From the NCBI RefSeq assembly GCF_002407065.1, contig NZ_CP023564.1:3286001-3350000 (forward strand): DNA of 64,000 nt, written 5' to 3'. This document shows, piece by piece, positions 24,716 through 37,990 of this stretch. How positions within the stretch are numbered: position 1 is the first letter of the stretch; every line of letters starts with the position of its first letter. Made by a program: the position numbers and the translations under genes. The DNA is from Brachybacterium ginsengisoli. Lineage in GTDB: Bacteria; Actinomycetota; Actinomycetes; Actinomycetales; Dermabacteraceae. The notes below the pieces were generated by a model. It ran no database searches, was not told the DNA's origin, and saw only the letters and a list, made by a program, of their open reading frames with translations.

Positions 24716-26349
24716 TCGGGGAGGCGTGGCTGCTCCGCGGGGGTCGCGTCGTCGAGGGCGGCGAGGTCGTCCCCGCCGACGTCCTCGTCGAGGGCGGGCG
24801 GATCGCGGCCGTCGGTGGCATCACCGCCTCGCGCGCGAAGGGAGCGCGCCTCCTCGAGGCCGACGGGCGGCTGATCGTCCCGGGCTTCGTCGACACCCAC
24901 GCGCACGCCGAGGGCGCCGTGTTCGAGCAGGAGGTGCAGCTGGCGCTTCTGCGCCAGGGCATCACGAGCGTGATCGGCGGTCAGGACGGCGTCTCCTACG
25001 CGCCCGGCGACGGCGCCTATGCCTCGGAGTACTTCGCGGCCATCAACGGACCCCACCCCACCTATCGCGGCGCCCGGGTCTCCGAGCTGCTGGCCACCTA
25101 TGACGGCACCGTGCCGCTGAACGTCGCCTATCTCGTCCCCGCCGGCACGGTGCGCCACCTCGTGATGGGCAACGCCGAGCGTCCGGCGGGTCCCGAGGAG
25201 ATCGCCCGCATGCGCGAGCTCGTCGCCCAGGGAGTGGCCGACGGCGCCGTGGGCCTGTCCACGGGGCTCGACTACACCCCCGGACTCCACGCCTCCGCCC
25301 AGGAGATCGCTGCCCTGTGCGCTCCGCTGGCCGGGGCGGGCCTGCCGTATGTGACCCACATGCGCGGAGGCTACGAGGACAACTCGCAGGAGGGGGTCGA
25401 GGAGGTCGCCCGGATCGCTCTCGAGTCCGGGGCGTCCGTGCACATCTCCCACTTCCACACGCGCGCCGACGAGGCCGATCGGCTCATCACCTGGCTCGCG
25501 GAGCAGGGCGTGGACGCGACCTTCGACGCCTACCCGTACACGCGCGGCTGCTCCATCCTCGGCATGACCCTGCTGCCACCGGCCGTGAACGCGATGGACC
25601 CCGACGCGGCGGCGGCGCTGCTGCGCGACCCGGCCGAGCGCGAGCGGCTGCGCACGCAGTGGTTCCCCCGGGTCGACGACCACCCGAGCCTGGGACCGCA
25701 GTGGCCCGAGCTGATCACCCTCGCCCACACCGTCGCTGCGGAGTTCGACTGGGCGCACGGGCTCACCCTCGCCCAGATCGCGCGGCGGCGCGGAACCGAC
25801 CCCGTCGAGACGGCGCTGGACCTCCTCGCCGCCTCCCGTCTGCAGGTGAACGTCGTGATGGCCGTGCGGGACCAGCGGCCGGTCTCCGACCTCGGCCGCC
25901 TCATCGCCCAGCCGCGGCACCTCGGCGGCTCCGACGGGATCTTCGTCGGAGCCCACCCTCACCCGCGGGCGCGCGGAACCTTCGCCGCCTATCTCGGGAC
26001 CTACGTGCGCGAGCACGGCGTCCTCTCATGGCCGGAGGCGGTGCAGCACCTGTCGACCGGCCCCGTCGACCGCTTCCGTCTCGGCGCCCGTGGGCACATC
26101 CGCCCCGGCCACCTCGCTGACATCGCCCTGATCGACGAGGACGCCGTATGCGACACTGCGACGTACGAAGAGCCCCATGGCCTGGCCGTGGGCATCGACG
26201 ACGTGCTCGTCGCGGGCCGCCCGGTGCTCCGAGCGGGCCGGCTCACCCATGACAGGCCCGGCCGCGGTCTCCGTGCCGCGCCGACCGCCTCGCAGGACAC
26301 GCCCCCTGCACAGACCCAGATCCGCACCGCACCCCCGGGAGAACGATGA
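24712..26349 (+). CDS. N-acyl-D-amino-acid deacylase (D-aminoacylase), amidohydrolase superfamily
   Basis: 545 residues from ATG 24712 (ATGA overlap with the LysR gene). It starts with the amidohydrolase beta-sandwich LLRGGRVVEGGEVVPADVLV. The metal-binding VPGFVDTHAHAEG (H-x-H) follows, then GLSTGLDYTPG, YVTHMRGG, VHISHFHT (His) and a C-terminal HIRPGHLADIALID. This order matches D-aminoacylases, which release D-amino acids from N-acyl forms using zinc. The protein is cytoplasmic. The RidA gene follows with another 4-bp overlap, consistent with disposal of imines formed from the released amino acids. Confidence 0.87.
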   Translation: MIGEAWLLRGGRVVEGGEVVPADVLVEGGRIAAVGGITASRAKGARLLEADGRLIVPGFVDTHAHAEGAVFEQEVQLALLRQGITSVIGGQDGVSYAPGDGAYASEYFAAINGPHPTYRGARVSELLATYDGTVPLNVAYLVPAGTVRHLVMGNAERPAGPEEIARMRELVAQGVADGAVGLSTGLDYTPGLHASAQEIAALCAPLAGAGLPYVTHMRGGYEDNSQEGVEEVARIALESGASVHISHFHTRADEADRLITWLAEQGVDATFDAYPYTRGCSILGMTLLPPAVNAMDPDAAAALLRDPAERERLRTQWFPRVDDHPSLGPQWPELITLAHTVAAEFDWAHGLTLAQIARRRGTDPVETALDLLAASRLQVNVVMAVRDQRPVSDLGRLIAQPRHLGGSDGIFVGAHPHPRARGTFAAYLGTYVREHGVLSWPEAVQHLSTGPVDRFRLGARGHIRPGHLADIALIDEDAVCDTATYEEPHGLAVGIDDVLVAGRPVLRAGRLTHDRPGRGLRAAPTASQDTPPAQTQIRTAPPGER

Positions 26350-26726
26350 CCCCCAAGGAAGCCCTCCACACCGAGAACGCCCCGCAGCCCGCGGGCCCCT
26401 ACAGCCAGGCGATCGTGAGCGGCGATCTGCTCTTCACCGCCGGCTTCGGCCCCCAGGACCCGGCCACCGGCGAGGTCGCCGAGTCCGTCGGAGAGCAGAC
26501 CCGCCAGGTGCTGCGGAACATCCAGGCGGTGCTCGCCGAGCGCGGCGCCACCCTGGACGACGCGCTGAAGACCACCGTGCACCTCGCCGACCTCGCCGAC
26601 TTCCAGGAGTTCAACGCGGCGTACCGCGAGTTCTTCTCCGAGCCGTTCCCGGTGCGCACCACCGTCGGCTCGCAGCTTGCGAACATCCTGGTGGAGATCG
26701 ACCTGGTGGCGCGGCTCCAGGGCTGA
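26346..26726 (+). CDS. RidA/YjgF family enamine/imine deaminase
   Basis: 126 residues, the usual RidA length. Conserved segments are LLFTAGFGPQDPATGEV, the helix TRQVLRNIQAVLAERGATL, and the C-terminal FPVRTTVGSQLANILVEID with the substrate-binding arginine. RidA proteins form trimers and hydrolyse 2-aminoacrylate and related imines made by PLP enzymes and amino-acid oxidation. It overlaps the deacylase stop by 4 bp (ATGA), so the two are translated together. Confidence 0.9.
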   Translation: MTPKEALHTENAPQPAGPYSQAIVSGDLLFTAGFGPQDPATGEVAESVGEQTRQVLRNIQAVLAERGATLDDALKTTVHLADLADFQEFNAAYREFFSEPFPVRTTVGSQLANILVEIDLVARLQG

Positions 26727-26732
26727 CCGCTC

Positions 26733-26767
26733 CCGGGGCGGCCGGCGCGCATCGTCGGCCGCCCCGG
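26733..26767 (+). terminator. Hairpin after the RidA gene
   Basis: CCGGGGCGGCCG and CGGCCGCCCCGG (12 bp, perfect) with an 11-nt loop, 7 bp past the RidA stop. It closes the LysR-deacylase-RidA operon. Confidence 0.7.
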
Positions 26768-26802
26768 CCCCGCCCATCCCGGGCGATGGAACCCTGCCCG
26801 CT

Positions 26803-26970
26803 CCGCTGACCTTCACCGATGAGCTCCAGGACGCGCTGGACCCTCTCCACGCCGGCCACCATCTGTTCCTCACCGGACGAGCCGGCACCGGCAGGTCGGC
26901 GCTGATCAGGCACTTCCTGGAGACCACCGGACGCTCCGCCCTCACCATCGCGCCCACCGCTCGACGAGAA
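26803..26970 (+). pseudogene. Remnant of a PIF1-like helicase/AAA ATPase gene (5' end only)
   Basis: The frame reads LTFTDELQDALDPLHAGHH, then LFLTGRAGTGRSALIRHFLETT and RSALTIAPTA, the opening of actinobacterial PIF1-family helicases, in which the pattern is FLTGKAGTGKST...APTG. The Walker A lysine is arginine here. There is no start codon in frame, and the similarity stops after about 56 residues. The following 280 bp (to 27249) hold arginine-rich noise and no gene I can support. This is a decayed fragment left by deletion. Confidence 0.6.
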
Positions 26971-27249
26971 GCTGGCGCTCTTCGACGTCGAGCTCAGGCT
27001 TCAGGCTCAAGCGCACCGGAATCGTCGCGCCGATGCCGCTGCGCCTCGATCAGCCCCTCGACGCCCTCTCTCCCCCACGCAGAGCGCACCGGGCTGCGCG
27101 CTCGGACGGCGCTCGGGCGGTCCGTGAGGCGGTGCCGCGGATCCCTCCGGTGTGCTGGTGCCCGGCGCCCGCGGGTGCTCCACCGCGGAGGTGGTCGCCG
27201 GGTCCGGACAGCTCCTCCGTCGCAATCGCCTGGAGCGTCTTTCCGAGGA

Positions 27250-28407
27250 TCACGGTGGCGACGAGGAGCCTTCCGTCGGGCCTGCCTCGCGAGCATGACG
27301 GGCGGAGGCCACATCGTCGACGATGACGGCGATATGGCGCAGGCTGACCAGCAGGGAGCCGTAGAGGGGCCAGGAGCTCCCGCCCAGGATCCCGTGGGCC
27401 GAGAGGTCGTCGCCGAGCGCGTCGAGGCGATCGGCGATCGGCTCGACCTCCCCGTCCGGATCCGCGATGGAGCGGCCGGCGTCACGCAGGATCGGAAGCA
27501 GGCGCTTCTTGAACCCGTCGTCCCATCGGCTGCTGTCCTCTCCCGCCTCATGCAAGGTGCGCAGAAGGTGGCGCAGATGGGAGATGCCCTCGTCCACGCG
27601 CCCGAGGATGTTCTCGTAGGAGGGTCGCTCCGCGTCACCCTCCTGGTCGGGGCCCGCCGGGCCACCCGGCGCGGAGGTGTCTGCGAGGGCGCGGAATCGC
27701 GAACGCGGGTTGGCCCGCGCGCTCTCGCGAGCGATCCGGACCGTCTGGCGCGCGCCCTCGAGCTGCTCACGCATCAGGTCCGTCTCCGCGAACCATGCCT
27801 CCACCCGATCGGTGTCCCACGAGCCGGCGAGATCTTCCGACATGTCCGTCAGGACCCTGCCCATCCGCCTGTTGATCGCGTCCACGTACCAGGCCGCCTG
27901 ACGGTCTCTCAGCGGAGGAACGACCACAAGATTCACCACGACCCCGATGCCGACCCCGAGCACCACCTCGAGAATCCGATCGACGAGCAGAGGCGCCTGC
28001 TCGCCGAAACCGCTGCCGAGCACGAATACGGCGGTGGTCGCGACCGCCACACCCTCGTCGCGGATCCAGGGGATCCGAGCGGCGACGAGCCCGATGAGCA
28101 GAGCGAGGGCGAACGTCCACAGATGCACACCCAGGAGCGACCCGATGGCGAACGAGAGGCCCACGCCGAGCACGGACGCGACCGTGGTCTGCAGGCCGAG
28201 CGTGAGGGAGCGGTGAACCGTGACATGCACGGTCAGGAGCGCCACCCACGGAGCCAGGAAGGGCAGCGCCGAGGAGAGGATCGCGGTGGAGAACCACCAC
28301 GCGAGGGTCGCGGCGAGAACGCTCTTCAGGATCTGCAGCGCCGCCGTGATGGTCTCCGGAGAACGCGCGGCGGAGATCTGGCTCTGGAGAGTGCTCTTGA
28401 GGCGCAT
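27250..28407 (-). CDS. FUSC/aromatic-acid-exporter family membrane protein
   Basis: About 385 residues. The start is ATG 28407, with GAAGG seven bases upstream (GTG 28413 is also in frame). An N-terminal block of about six helices (VLAATLAWWFSTAILSSALPFLAPWVALLTVHV, then GVGLSFAIGSLLGV) is followed by a cytoplasmic helical domain (DRQAAWYVDAINRRMGRVLTDMSEDL). This is the architecture of the ArAE/FUSC exporters related to AaeB. Its substrate is unknown. It reads in the same direction as the rRNA operon, from which it is separated by a strong terminator. Confidence 0.8.
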   Translation of the reverse strand: MRLKSTLQSQISAARSPETITAALQILKSVLAATLAWWFSTAILSSALPFLAPWVALLTVHVTVHRSLTLGLQTTVASVLGVGLSFAIGSLLGVHLWTFALALLIGLVAARIPWIRDEGVAVATTAVFVLGSGFGEQAPLLVDRILEVVLGVGIGVVVNLVVVPPLRDRQAAWYVDAINRRMGRVLTDMSEDLAGSWDTDRVEAWFAETDLMREQLEGARQTVRIARESARANPRSRFRALADTSAPGGPAGPDQEGDAERPSYENILGRVDEGISHLRHLLRTLHEAGEDSSRWDDGFKKRLLPILRDAGRSIADPDGEVEPIADRLDALGDDLSAHGILGGSSWPLYGSLLVSLRHIAVIVDDVASARHAREAGPTEGSSSPP

Positions 28408-28488
28408 GATCACGCCTTCACGCTCTCACAGGCATTCTCGGCCTGCACCATCTCGACCGCGTGGTCGACCACGGGCGATTTCCGGCGC

Positions 28489-28548
28489 AAAAAAGGGAGT
28501 GGAGGAGGCGAACACCCAGACAAGGGGTTCAAGCACTCCTCCACTCCC
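28489..28548 (-). terminator. Rho-independent terminator of the rRNA operon
   Basis: On the minus strand, GGGAGTGGAGGAG and CTCCTCCACTCCC (13 bp, perfect) are followed by six T residues, directly after the 5S gene. Confidence 0.9.
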
Positions 28549-28557
28549 AGTGAAGAT

Positions 28558-28677
28558 GTCCGGCGGCGACCTACTCTCCCACACCCTCCCGAGTGCAGTA
28601 CCATCGGCGCAATCGAGCTTAGCTTCCGGGTTCGGAATGGAACCGGGCGTTTCCTCGACGCTATGACCGCCGTAACA
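28558..28677 (-). rRNA. rrf: 5S ribosomal RNA
   Basis: About 120 bases read on the minus strand from GTTACGGCGGTCATAGCG to TCGCCGCCGGAC, the conserved actinobacterial 5S termini. The internal CCATTCCGAACCCGGAAG is also present. Ends are estimated to a few bases. Confidence 0.93.
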
Positions 28678-28795
28678 CGATGAGACAACCATCCCTCACA
28701 CCCCACACCCTCACAGGCCTGGAACGTCAGGGGTTGTTTCCCGAGAACCGCACAGTGGACGCAAACACACACAGCAAACAATCAACACAAAGAAA

Positions 28796-33774
<4,979 letters not shown>

Positions 33775-33956
33775 TGAAAAACAATATCCTGACAAAATAA
33801 ACAAACAACCAGCAAATTAAACTGCTGTATCATCCGTATAATATTGCCATTCAAACTAAATGGCATCAATAAACAGACACGCTATTGAGATATCAAGCAA
33901 CACGCGCACTCAATGCTCCGTACCCTTCCGGGCCTTCGCTCTGAGGCAACTCCGCT
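33775..33956 (-). promoter_or_regulatory. rRNA leader with boxA-like antitermination motif
   Basis: The roughly 180-base leader contains TTGCTTGATATCTCAATAGC, the actinobacterial equivalent of the TTTGAGAACTCAATAG leader motif, followed by an AT-rich stretch up to the 16S 5' end. Confidence 0.7.
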
Positions 33957-33985
33957 AACTTACGCGGCCCAGTTCTCCGAGTCAA
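33957..33985 (-). promoter_or_regulatory. rRNA operon promoter
   Basis: On the minus strand, TTGACT (33980-33985) and TAAGTT (33957-33962) are separated by exactly 17 bp. The site is about 180 bp upstream of 16S. It is the best sigma-70-type promoter in the gap. A further promoter upstream is possible. Confidence 0.65.
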
Positions 33986-34174
33986 ATCGGTGCGGTGTGA
34001 TCCGCGCCGCGATCCTCTCTCGGAAGATCTGACATGCCTGGCCAGTGCGGGATTCTCGGTCCGGATCGATGTCCGTTCCTCGTTCCCGTTGTCCGGGGCA
34101 CGAGGAAGAACATTACGGGCCCTGCGCACCCCCGTCAAGCCAGAACGGCCTTTTCCGGAGTGGCCTCGGCCACA

Positions 34175-34211
34175 CCCCCTTTTCTGGACGTCTGCGCTGG
34201 TCGGAAAAGGG
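34175..34211 (-). terminator. Hairpin between the methyltransferase gene and the rRNA promoter
   Basis: CCCCTTTTC and GAAAAGGGG (9 bp, perfect) with a 19-nt loop, about 45 bp after the methyltransferase stop on the minus strand. It would insulate the rRNA operon from readthrough. Confidence 0.45.
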
Positions 34212-34256
34212 GTTCGTTCCGTGCCTGGAAAGGCCTTTCGGAGCCCTCCGGGCGGG

Positions 34257-35384
34257 TCAGCAGACCGCAGCGCGCAGTCGCCACAGCACCGTGGACTCCT
34301 GCGAGCGCGCGGCGTGGAGGAGGTCCCGAGGATCTGTGGCCCGGGGATGGCGCGCGGAGGTCGAGAGCCGGCCGATCACCTCGAGGCCGGCCGCCGCGAT
34401 GAGGCCCTCGAGCTCCCCGGCCCCTCGCAGCCGCAGATGCTCGGCGAGGTCGGAGAGGACCAGCCAGCCCTCTCCCCCAGAACGGAGATGGTCTGCGAGG
34501 CCGTCGAGGAAGCCGCGGAGCATGGCGGAGGAGTCGTCGTACACCCCGAGCTCGAGCGCGGAGGTCGCGGCGCCGGGGAGCCAGGGCGGGTTGCAGACCA
34601 CGAGATCTGCGCGGCCGGGCGGGAAGAGGTCGGTCTCCACGACGGTGACCCGGTCCTCGAGGCCCAGCCGTCGCACGTTGTCCTGGGCGCAGGCGACGGC
34701 TCGCGGGTTGATGTCCGTGGCGGTCACCTGGGTCGCGCCACGACGGGCGAGGACCGCGGCGAGCACACCGGTGCCGGTTCCCAGGTCGAACACCGTCAGG
34801 TGGCCCTCGGTCGGTGGCAGCGGGGCCTCGGCGACGAGGTCGACGTACTCGGAGCGCACCGGGGAGAACACTCCGTAGCGCGCGTGGATGCGCCCGTCGA
34901 GGGCCGGGATCGGCACGCCCTTCTGCTGCCACTGGTGCGCGCTGAGCACACCGAGGAGCTCGGAGAGGGACACCAGCGTCGGCTCCTCCCATGAGCCGTA
35001 GGCCTCGCGGCACGCGTCCGCCACCTCTGGGGCCCGGCGCAGCTCGAGGCGGTGGCCGGGCTCGAGGAGCACCACCAGTCCGCCGAGGAGGCGTGCCCGC
35101 TCCGCCCGCTGGGCCCGGTGGGCCCGGAACAGCCGGGCGATGTCGTCCTCCCGGGGGGCAGAGCGCTTGTCGATCCTCCGACCGAGGGCGCTGAGCAGCT
35201 GACGGGCACCGGGATAGTCGCCGCGCCACAGGAGGGTCGATCCGGCCCGGCGCCGGCGCAGGGCGATGTCGGCGGTGAGGGTGTCGTCCACGACCTCGAT
35301 GCGCGTCGGTGCGGGGGCGCCGTTCTCGGAGTGCCAGCGCGCGCTGTGCATCTCGCCGTGCTCGCTCCAGCTGATGGTGGACAT
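34257..35384 (-). CDS. Class I SAM-dependent methyltransferase (RlmG/HemK-like NPPW motif)
   Basis: 375 residues. An N-terminal region of about 150 residues of its own type (LLWRGDYPGARQLLSALGRRI) precedes the SAM-binding core: VFDLGTGTGVLAAVLA (motif I), TATDINPRAVACA (motif II) and VVCNPPWLPG (motif IV). An N-P-P-W/Y catalytic loop marks methylation of an exocyclic or amide nitrogen, as in rRNA base N-methyltransferases and HemK/PrmC. Its place beside the rRNA operon is suggestive, but the target is unproven. The ATG at 35384 is used. Confidence 0.82.
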   Translation of the reverse strand: MSTISWSEHGEMHSARWHSENGAPAPTRIEVVDDTLTADIALRRRRAGSTLLWRGDYPGARQLLSALGRRIDKRSAPREDDIARLFRAHRAQRAERARLLGGLVVLLEPGHRLELRRAPEVADACREAYGSWEEPTLVSLSELLGVLSAHQWQQKGVPIPALDGRIHARYGVFSPVRSEYVDLVAEAPLPPTEGHLTVFDLGTGTGVLAAVLARRGATQVTATDINPRAVACAQDNVRRLGLEDRVTVVETDLFPPGRADLVVCNPPWLPGAATSALELGVYDDSSAMLRGFLDGLADHLRSGGEGWLVLSDLAEHLRLRGAGELEGLIAAAGLEVIGRLSTSARHPRATDPRDLLHAARSQESTVLWRLRAAVC

Positions 35385-35879
35385 CGGCAGTTCCCCCGGC
35401 CCTCTCCACAGCGAGGCCCGGCGTGCTCGACAGGGTCGGGTCGGGCGCCGGGGAGTCCTCGCGACGAGGCCCTCTCGTCGGGTGCCGTCATCTTCTCATC
35501 CGCTGCCCGCTCGACCGTCGACCCCTGCCGTTGCCGCAGGTTGCCGTCCAATGCGCCGTCGATTCGGTGACCCGCCTCGGCGAACGGTGAGCACCGAGAC
35601 TGTCGGTCGCTCCGCCTCGCAGCCTCCTGACCTGGCGGTACTGCGGGTCCACCGCGAAGAGGCCCTCTCTGCCTTCCATCTGCCGAAGGAATCCCCGGCT
35701 GCAACTTCCGGCAACTGGTTCCGCGGGATGTGTCGCCGCTCAGGACTCAGCGAACGCGGCGGCCCATCTCGCCGCACCTGCCACCGATCATCGGCGGCGC
35801 ACCGACGCGGCCTCGCTCCGCGGGGTGCACGAACAACGCTGTTCACCCTGCCTGCGGGCAGATGTCGAGAGGACGCACG
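35385..35879. other. 495-bp gap with no supported gene
   Basis: Reading frames here are arginine/serine-rich shadows without ribosome sites. It should carry the promoters of the divergent methyltransferase and MFS genes. I see no clear operator. A short segment ACTTCCGGCAACTGG is the only partly symmetrical stretch. Confidence 0.5.
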
Positions 35880-37322
35880 ATGGACGAACTCCCCTCCGGG
35901 CAGGGCTCCGGCCGGCCCGACCGGTTCCCCGGCTCCGTCTCCACCGAGACCGGCACGATCGTCGCCGCCTCCGCCTCGAGCGATCCCGGCGTGGACGTGG
36001 TCGAGAGCGACCGGCGCCGCCCCGGCTCCCTGGGCGCGCAGTCCGCCAAGGGCAACGGCAGGGCCATGACCGCCATGGGGTTCTCCCAGGCCGTGGACAA
36101 CTCCGAGGGCGGCCTGATCAACACCTTCTTCCCGCTGATCGGCGCCGCGTTCGGCGTCGGCGAAGGGATGCTGGGCCTGCTGAGCGCCATCAGCAAGTTC
36201 GCCCGGATGATCTTCGGCCCCTTCTGGGCGATGATGGCGGACCGGTACGGCCGCAAGAGGATCCTCATCCTGGTCACCGGGGTCTGGGGCCTGTGGACAG
36301 TGGCCTCCGGCTTCGCACCCAGCTTCACCTGGCTGCTGATCCTCTACGCGATCAGCGTCGTGGGCACCGTGGCCTCCGAGCCGATCATCAACGGCCTGCT
36401 GCCGGACCTGTTCAAGCAGTCCCAGCGCGGCAAGGCCTACGGCACCATCCGCGCCATCGGCGGCGGCGTGGGCATCCTGCTCGGCCCCGCGATCGGCCTC
36501 TTCGCCCGCGGCGACGACCCCAGCCCCGACGCCTGGCGCTACGCGATGTGGACCATGGGGGCGATCTCCATCCTCTCCGGCGTGCTCATCGCGATGTGGG
36601 TGAAGGACCCGCGGCAGAACACCGCCCGCGAGGACATGCTCGCCGAGGCCGGCCGGTTCAAGCTCTCCGATGCCGCCAAGCTCTTCAGAATCCCTACGTT
36701 CTCCCTCATGGCCGGAATGGTCGTGCTGGTCACGAGTCTGGTGCTGCTCGCCTTCTACCCGAACTTCCTCGTGGTCGAGCGTGGCCTGAGCATCTTCGAA
36801 GCGACCCTGGCGATGTCCTGCTTCAGCATCGGCGCCGTCTTCAGCGCCTACCTCGGAGGGCGCCTGGCGGACCTCTTCGTGGCGAAGTTCGGCGAGAAGG
36901 GCCGCGTCATGCTGATGCAGATCTACCTGGTCGCCTTCGGCGCCACCGTCGCGCTCGTGACGCAGCTGCCCTACGAGGGCATCGCCTTCGCCTACCCCCT
37001 GACGTTCCTGCTGGGGCTGATCTTCTCGATCGGCTTCTCCGGCTGCGTGCTGCCGATGGTCTCCAACGTGGTGCCCCGTCAGCTCAACGCCACCGCCTTC
37101 GCCCTGCTGTTCTCCTTCATCCAGGGCGGGCTCACCGCCCTGATGGCTCTGGGGCTCGGCTTCCTCGCCGAGGCCTTCAGCAGCCAGATGATGTTCCTGT
37201 GGTTCGTGGTCGTGCCCTATCTGCTGAACGCCGGGTACTGGACGCTGTTCTACCGGACCTACCCGCGGGACGTGGAGCTCCAGGAGGAGCGCACCGCACT
37301 GGTGGAGGCCGGCGAGTTCTGA
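35880..37322 (+). CDS. MFS transporter (spinster-like)
   Basis: 480 residues from ATG 35880, with GAGAGGA upstream. A polar N-terminal tail of about 65 residues precedes the first helix. MFS motif A is ADRYGRKRILI, and EPIINGLLPDLFKQSQRGKAYG lies in the fourth to fifth helix region. About 12 helices are seen. The sequence pattern resembles spinster/hexuronate-type carriers. Not linked to an enzyme, so the substrate is unknown. A perfect hairpin follows. Confidence 0.8.
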   Translation: MDELPSGQGSGRPDRFPGSVSTETGTIVAASASSDPGVDVVESDRRRPGSLGAQSAKGNGRAMTAMGFSQAVDNSEGGLINTFFPLIGAAFGVGEGMLGLLSAISKFARMIFGPFWAMMADRYGRKRILILVTGVWGLWTVASGFAPSFTWLLILYAISVVGTVASEPIINGLLPDLFKQSQRGKAYGTIRAIGGGVGILLGPAIGLFARGDDPSPDAWRYAMWTMGAISILSGVLIAMWVKDPRQNTAREDMLAEAGRFKLSDAAKLFRIPTFSLMAGMVVLVTSLVLLAFYPNFLVVERGLSIFEATLAMSCFSIGAVFSAYLGGRLADLFVAKFGEKGRVMLMQIYLVAFGATVALVTQLPYEGIAFAYPLTFLLGLIFSIGFSGCVLPMVSNVVPRQLNATAFALLFSFIQGGLTALMALGLGFLAEAFSSQMMFLWFVVVPYLLNAGYWTLFYRTYPRDVELQEERTALVEAGEF

Positions 37323-37354
37323 CCCGAACCGCCTCCCCTCGCCCCGCACGAGCA

Positions 37355-37401
37355 CACGGATCCCCGCAGCACCGGTTCACCGGGCGCTGCGGGGATCCGT
37401 G
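37355..37401. terminator. Bidirectional hairpin between MFS and MarR genes
   Basis: CACGGATCCCCGCAGC and GCTGCGGGGATCCGTG (16 bp, perfect) with a 15-nt loop, between convergent genes and ending 2 bp before the MarR stop codon. Confidence 0.8.
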
Positions 37402-37403
37402 CG

Positions 37404-37934
37404 TCAGCGCTCCGGGGGCGGGAGCGAATCGGGGACGCCCTCGGCCTCCAGGTGCTCGGCCATGGCGAGCAGGAAGTCGATCGCGGCCTCCCGGGCCGGG
37501 CCGGGGACGTCCTGGGCGATCTCCAGCATCCGTCGGTGCATGTCGCCGAGGCGCTCGCGCACCTGTGCGTGGGCATGGTCCGTGGCCACGACGATCCGCG
37601 AGCGGCCGTCGCGCGGGTGCTGGACCCGCTCGAGATGCCCGGAGGCGGCGAGACGGTCCAGCAGCTTCGAGGTCGATGCGCCCGAGATGCCGAGCTCGCG
37701 GGCGAGCTGCAGCGGAGTCACCGGCTCGGCGGCCGCCTCGTGGGCGATGACGATGCGCAGCGCCGCGAGATCCGTCGTGTTCATGTCCATGCCGGCGCTC
37801 ATCCGGCGGCGCATCTCGCCGTCGGCGGTGCGGAAGCGACGCAGGGCTGAGAGCAGCAGCACCGCGGAGTGGTCGCCCTCGTACCAGTACGACGTCCCCG
37901 GACCCGTGTCCGGGCCTGCGGTGGGCTCGTTCAT
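37404..37934 (-). CDS. MarR-family regulator, probable CrtR-like repressor of the carotenoid operon
   Basis: 176 residues. Winged HTH: DLAALRIVIAHEAA, then TPLQLARELGISGASTSKLLDRLAASGHLERVQHPRDGRSRIVV, the classical MarR wing. It is divergent from idi/crtE by 56 bp. In Corynebacterium glutamicum a MarR protein in the same position, CrtR, represses the crt operon and is released by isoprenyl diphosphates including GGPP. The same role is inferred here from position and family. Confidence 0.85.
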   Translation of the reverse strand: MNEPTAGPDTGPGTSYWYEGDHSAVLLLSALRRFRTADGEMRRRMSAGMDMNTTDLAALRIVIAHEAAAEPVTPLQLARELGISGASTSKLLDRLAASGHLERVQHPRDGRSRIVVATDHAHAQVRERLGDMHRRMLEIAQDVPGPAREAAIDFLLAMAEHLEAEGVPDSLPPPER

Positions 37935-37949
37935 GGGGGGATGCTACAG

Positions 37950-37980
37950 TCATTTTTGATAGCCCGGCTAACGAGCAATG
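37950..37980. promoter_or_regulatory. Putative MarR (CrtR) operator/promoter of the carotenoid operon
   Basis: The 56-bp divergent gap contains an AT-rich stretch (TCATTTTTGAT) that runs into the dyad TAGCC-C-GGCTA at 37960-37970. A repressor bound here would cover both divergent promoters. Confidence 0.4.
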
Positions 37981-37990
37981 AGGAGTTCGG

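Noticed and set aside
23701-26016. 771-codon minus-strand frame
   Set aside because: Antisense to the LysR and deacylase genes, with no motif.
35385-35879. Possible gene in the gap between the methyltransferase and MFS genes
   Set aside because: Open frames lack a ribosome site and have random-like Arg/Ser-rich composition.
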